A stretch of DNA of 14,397 nt from positions 1 to 14,397 of the forward strand of contig MQVO02000215.1 in NCBI GenBank assembly GCA_001986395.2, written 5' to 3'. A model generated the notes under the pieces. The model was not told the DNA's origin. It searched no databases and saw nothing but the letters and a program-made list of their open reading frames with translations. The DNA comes from Irpex lacteus. Taxonomy: Eukaryota > Basidiomycota > Agaricomycetes > Polyporales > Irpicaceae. How positions within the stretch are numbered: position 1 is the first letter of the stretch; every line of letters begins with the position of its first letter. Positions 12,705 to 14,397 of this stretch are shown one piece after another. The translations under genes were made by a program, and so were the position numbers.

Positions 12705-13660
12705 ATGGAAGGAGGGTAGTGACTATTAAAATAAACTAACTGACCTTTGACAAAAGTACACTTAGAGTAAAGAAAGTTTATTTTAATTATATTTAATCAA
12801 CTACAATTCAAATATTATAAAGTAATTAAATAATACTTTTGTATCAATCTTTAAATAATGCTTATAAAAATAATTAAGATTAAAGATTAGTAATGGGTTA
12901 CTCCCTTAAGGACTAAGATTGTACTGTCTATTGTAAGAGATAGATTAAATTTATTTAAAGTTACTTAGTTAATACTTTATTTTGGGGACCCTCTACTTAA
13001 AATAAAATTAAATAAATTATAATATAGGGAGACCCAAATTAAAATAAAATAACTGTGTGTTTATAAAATAATGTGTAGTATCATCTTAGTGAGTAAAACA
13101 CTCATCTATCAATTAATTAAAGATAAATAGTAATTAGAGTGATAAATTAATTTAATAGTATATTAAATTAATTATTTAAACTCTACCTAATTAAATAATT
13201 ATTATTAGAAAAAGAATAGAGTATCTCTACCAATAATAAATTATCATACAGGGTACAGATTGGTTCAGTCAACTATCATTAATCTTCTTTATTAGCAATA
13301 TTGATATAATAGGATGGTAGTGTTAAAAACTAAAAATAAAAATAAATTATTAAACATTTCCATTAATCCACCCCAAATAAAATGAGTAAAGTTAAAGAAT
13401 AAAAAGAAATAAATTTAGAATATCTATATTCTTTAATCTAATAAGAATAAATAAATAAAGGAGTGATTATAAAATAGTGAGTAATTCTAATTGAACGGTA
13501 GTTAACTCTCTAAAATAAATAATAGAGAATACTATTTATATTATTAAATAAAGAAATAACTCTGATTAACTAAGTAATTAATTAATTAAATAAAAAGTAA
13601 TCATTCCATTGTTCCATTTAATATAATATATTTCTACCCTCATCCACTTACAGTGAATGC
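12705..13660. other. Long AT-rich spacer
   Basis: Nearly 1 kb without a recognisable gene on either strand. It includes the hairpin 12981-13038 and, around 13385-13440, another partial copy of the gttaaagaat spacer repeat (also inverted, tattctttaatctaat). Several short tandem-like AT blocks. Confidence 0.5.
12981..13038. other. Hairpin with two-part stem
   Basis: tttggg (12981-12986) pairs with cccaaa (13033-13038), and ccct (12989-12992) with agg g (13026-13029), around a 33-base AT loop. Its GGG/CCC content stands out from the spacer and may mark a further, diverged mobile hairpin. Confidence 0.45.
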
Positions 13661-13661
13661 T

Positions 13662-13690
13662 CCCCCCTTTTTTTTATATTAAAAAAAAGG
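13662..13690. repeat. GG-capped poly-T/poly-A hairpin, copy 6
   Basis: Six C's, eight T's, an ATATT loop, eight A's and GG, followed by ataaagggagttggaggggtaccctcc, which adds a second small stem (gagggg/ccctcc type). Confidence 0.5.
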
Positions 13691-13782
13691 ATAAAGGGAG
13701 TTGGAGGGGTACCCTCCAATATCTTATTAATTAATTATTCCTTTAAAGTGATTGTATCTAAGAGAGTAAAAAATTTAATTAT

Positions 13783-13845
13783 TTAATTTGAACTCTTACA
13801 ATCATTAGTAATATGCAAAGTTAAAGAATATAAAGATAATAAATA
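13783..13845 (+). repeat. Dispersed spacer repeat, direct copy
   Basis: tttgaactcttacaatcatta, then gcaaagttaaagaatataaagataataaa. Homologous in inverted orientation to 11038-11100. It ends just before the dpo fragment begins at 13862, so it may mark an insertion boundary. Confidence 0.6.
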
Positions 13846-13861
13846 CCTTTGAACTATAGCA

Positions 13862-14083
13862 GGATTAGGAAGTTGGACTGGATGGATTACTTCTTATGAA
13901 TATTAAAAAGCAATAGAACTTGGATATAAATTCGAAATTCTCAGAGGGTATAAATTTGATAGATAAAATATATTTAAAGAGTATATTGAAAGATTATATT
14001 CATTAAGATTAGAATATAGTAAAGATAACCCTATGAATTTAATTGCTAAACTATTAATTCATAATTTAGCAACTAAATCAGAC
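13862..14083 (+). pseudogene. dpo: Second linear-plasmid DNA polymerase (family B) fragment, with stops
   Basis: The plus-strand frame reads GLGSWTGWITSYEY, a TAA (13904-13906), KAIELGYKFEILRGYKFDR, another TAA (13964-13966), then NIFKEYIERLYSLRLEYSKD and NPMNLIAKLLIHNLATKS. This is the same palm region as the 2456-2845 fragment (W-T-G-W..., G-Y-x-F-x-x-x-x-G-Y-x-F, then the motif B helix with N-x-I-A-K-L-L). Its residues differ clearly, so it comes from a different plasmid lineage. The motif B tyrosine-glycine core is degraded (HNLATK). Open frame continues to TAG 14168-14170, but the part after about 14083 no longer resembles dpo. A dead fragment. Confidence 0.75.
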
Positions 14084-14197
14084 CCCCAACAAACCTTACA
14101 ACCAGTAAGATTGTTGCGTAGTTTTAATCGCAGGTCAAACCCTGCCTTCATTTGGAGTCAAACTAAATAGTAGCTGTTTAAATTACAACAGTGGGGA
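14084..14197. other. Junction region with T-arm-like hairpin
   Basis: gcagg-tcaaac-cctgc (about 14131-14146) forms a 5-bp stem like a tRNA T arm with a shortened loop, but no full cloverleaf can be drawn around it. A second small stem ctgtt/aacag follows at about 14174-14191. Origin unknown. Confidence 0.3.
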
Positions 14198-14261
14198 GGG
14201 CAAGCGCCTTCAGAGAGCATGTACGCACCTCTCGGTTGCGTGAAAATCCGCAACTTGGCCC
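14198..14261 (+). other. GC-rich three-way-junction RNA-like block
   Basis: gggcaag (14198-14204) pairs with cttggccc (14254-14261, one G bulged) and encloses two stems: gagag/ctctc around catgtacgcac, and gttgcg/cgcaac around tgaaaatc. Most of this 64-base block is GC-rich and foldable, unlike the spacer. It lies 43 bp from trnD. It is not a tRNA and no group I or group II domain could be assigned. Confidence 0.45.
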
Positions 14262-14303
14262 AAATATAATAAAAAGGAAACAGGTTGAAAAGGGAGAGAT
14301 ATA

Positions 14304-14376
14304 CGAGCCCTTCCAGATTCGAACTGGGACCTCCCCGATTGACAATCGGGTACTCTACCTATTAAGCTAAGGGCCC
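14304..14376 (-). tRNA. trnD: tRNA-Asp (GUC)
   Basis: On the minus strand the acceptor is gggccct/agggctc, the anticodon stem cccga/tcggg around ttgtcaa (anticodon GTC) and the T arm ccag-ttcgaat-ctgg. The D stem gctt/gagt is weak. Unusually GC-rich for this mitogenome: the acceptor and anticodon stems are mostly G and C. It is the only gene on the minus strand that looks intact. It might be an acquired tRNA or simply a conserved one; sequence alone does not decide. Confidence 0.88.
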
Positions 14377-14397
14377 TATTTTAATTTTACTAGCCCA

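Noticed and set aside
14084..14197. A second tRNA
   Set aside because: Only a T-arm-like hairpin can be drawn; acceptor and anticodon arms do not pair.
14198..14261. Group II domain V or a group I P-Q-R-S core
   Set aside because: The hairpin gttgcg/cgcaac lacks the AGC and GTT ends of domain V, and the order of R-like and P/Q-like strings is wrong for a group I core.
1..14397. CRISPR array, bacterial operons or riboswitches
   Set aside because: No regularly spaced direct repeats; the gene content is mitochondrial.

Overview
This is AT-rich mitochondrial DNA of a fungus, most likely a basidiomycete with a large, intergenic-rich mitogenome. Evidence for this is the set of complete fungal-type nad4 and cox3 genes, an atp8 with an in-frame TGA that must be read as Trp (genetic code 4), a nad3 whose ATG overlaps an upstream TAA, five mitochondrial-type tRNAs, fragments of linear-plasmid family-B DNA polymerase (dpo), group II intron parts and homing-endonuclease remnants. 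No rRNA gene was recognised. Assignment to a genus is not possible from the sequence alone.

Layout. 1-1200: junk-rich spacer with a GIY-YIG-like remnant (196-363), a GC-rich hairpin block and short repeats. 1212-2384: atp8, trnI(GAU), trnF(GAA), a possible nad2 tail, and nad3 whose 3' end runs into a cox1 exon scrap fused to a truncated LAGLIDADG ORF. 2385-6340: a scrapyard of plasmid and intron DNA. It holds a dpo palm fragment on the minus strand, unknown ORFs, a second trnI(GAU), a long dpo 5' part (exonuclease domain, minus strand) and a group II reverse-transcriptase N-terminal fragment (minus strand). Much of it is bracketed by two identical 94-bp palindromic elements in opposite orientation. 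6512-8266: trnM(CAU) and nad4. 8267-9155: spacer with two small minus-strand ORFs and another palindromic element. 9156-9974: cox3. 10335-about 10990: group IIA-like intron RNA (domain I and following), apparently lacking domain V. 11000-14397: spacer with unidentified ORF remnants, nested palindromic elements, a second and different dpo fragment on the plus strand, a GC-rich three-way-junction block and trnD(GUC) on the minus strand.

The living genes (atp8, nad3, nad4, cox3, tRNAs) serve oxidative phosphorylation and mitochondrial translation. nad3 and nad4 are complex I subunits, cox3 is a complex IV subunit and atp8 belongs to the ATP synthase Fo sector. The rest records repeated invasion by linear plasmids, introns and small foldable elements. 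The most striking unexplained feature is a family of short elements with terminal inverted repeats of the form C(2-5)A(5-8)CTAG...CTAGT(5-7)G(2-5). They occur in at least seven places, interrupt a dpo gene, are nested in one another and flank a dpo cassette as perfect inverted copies.
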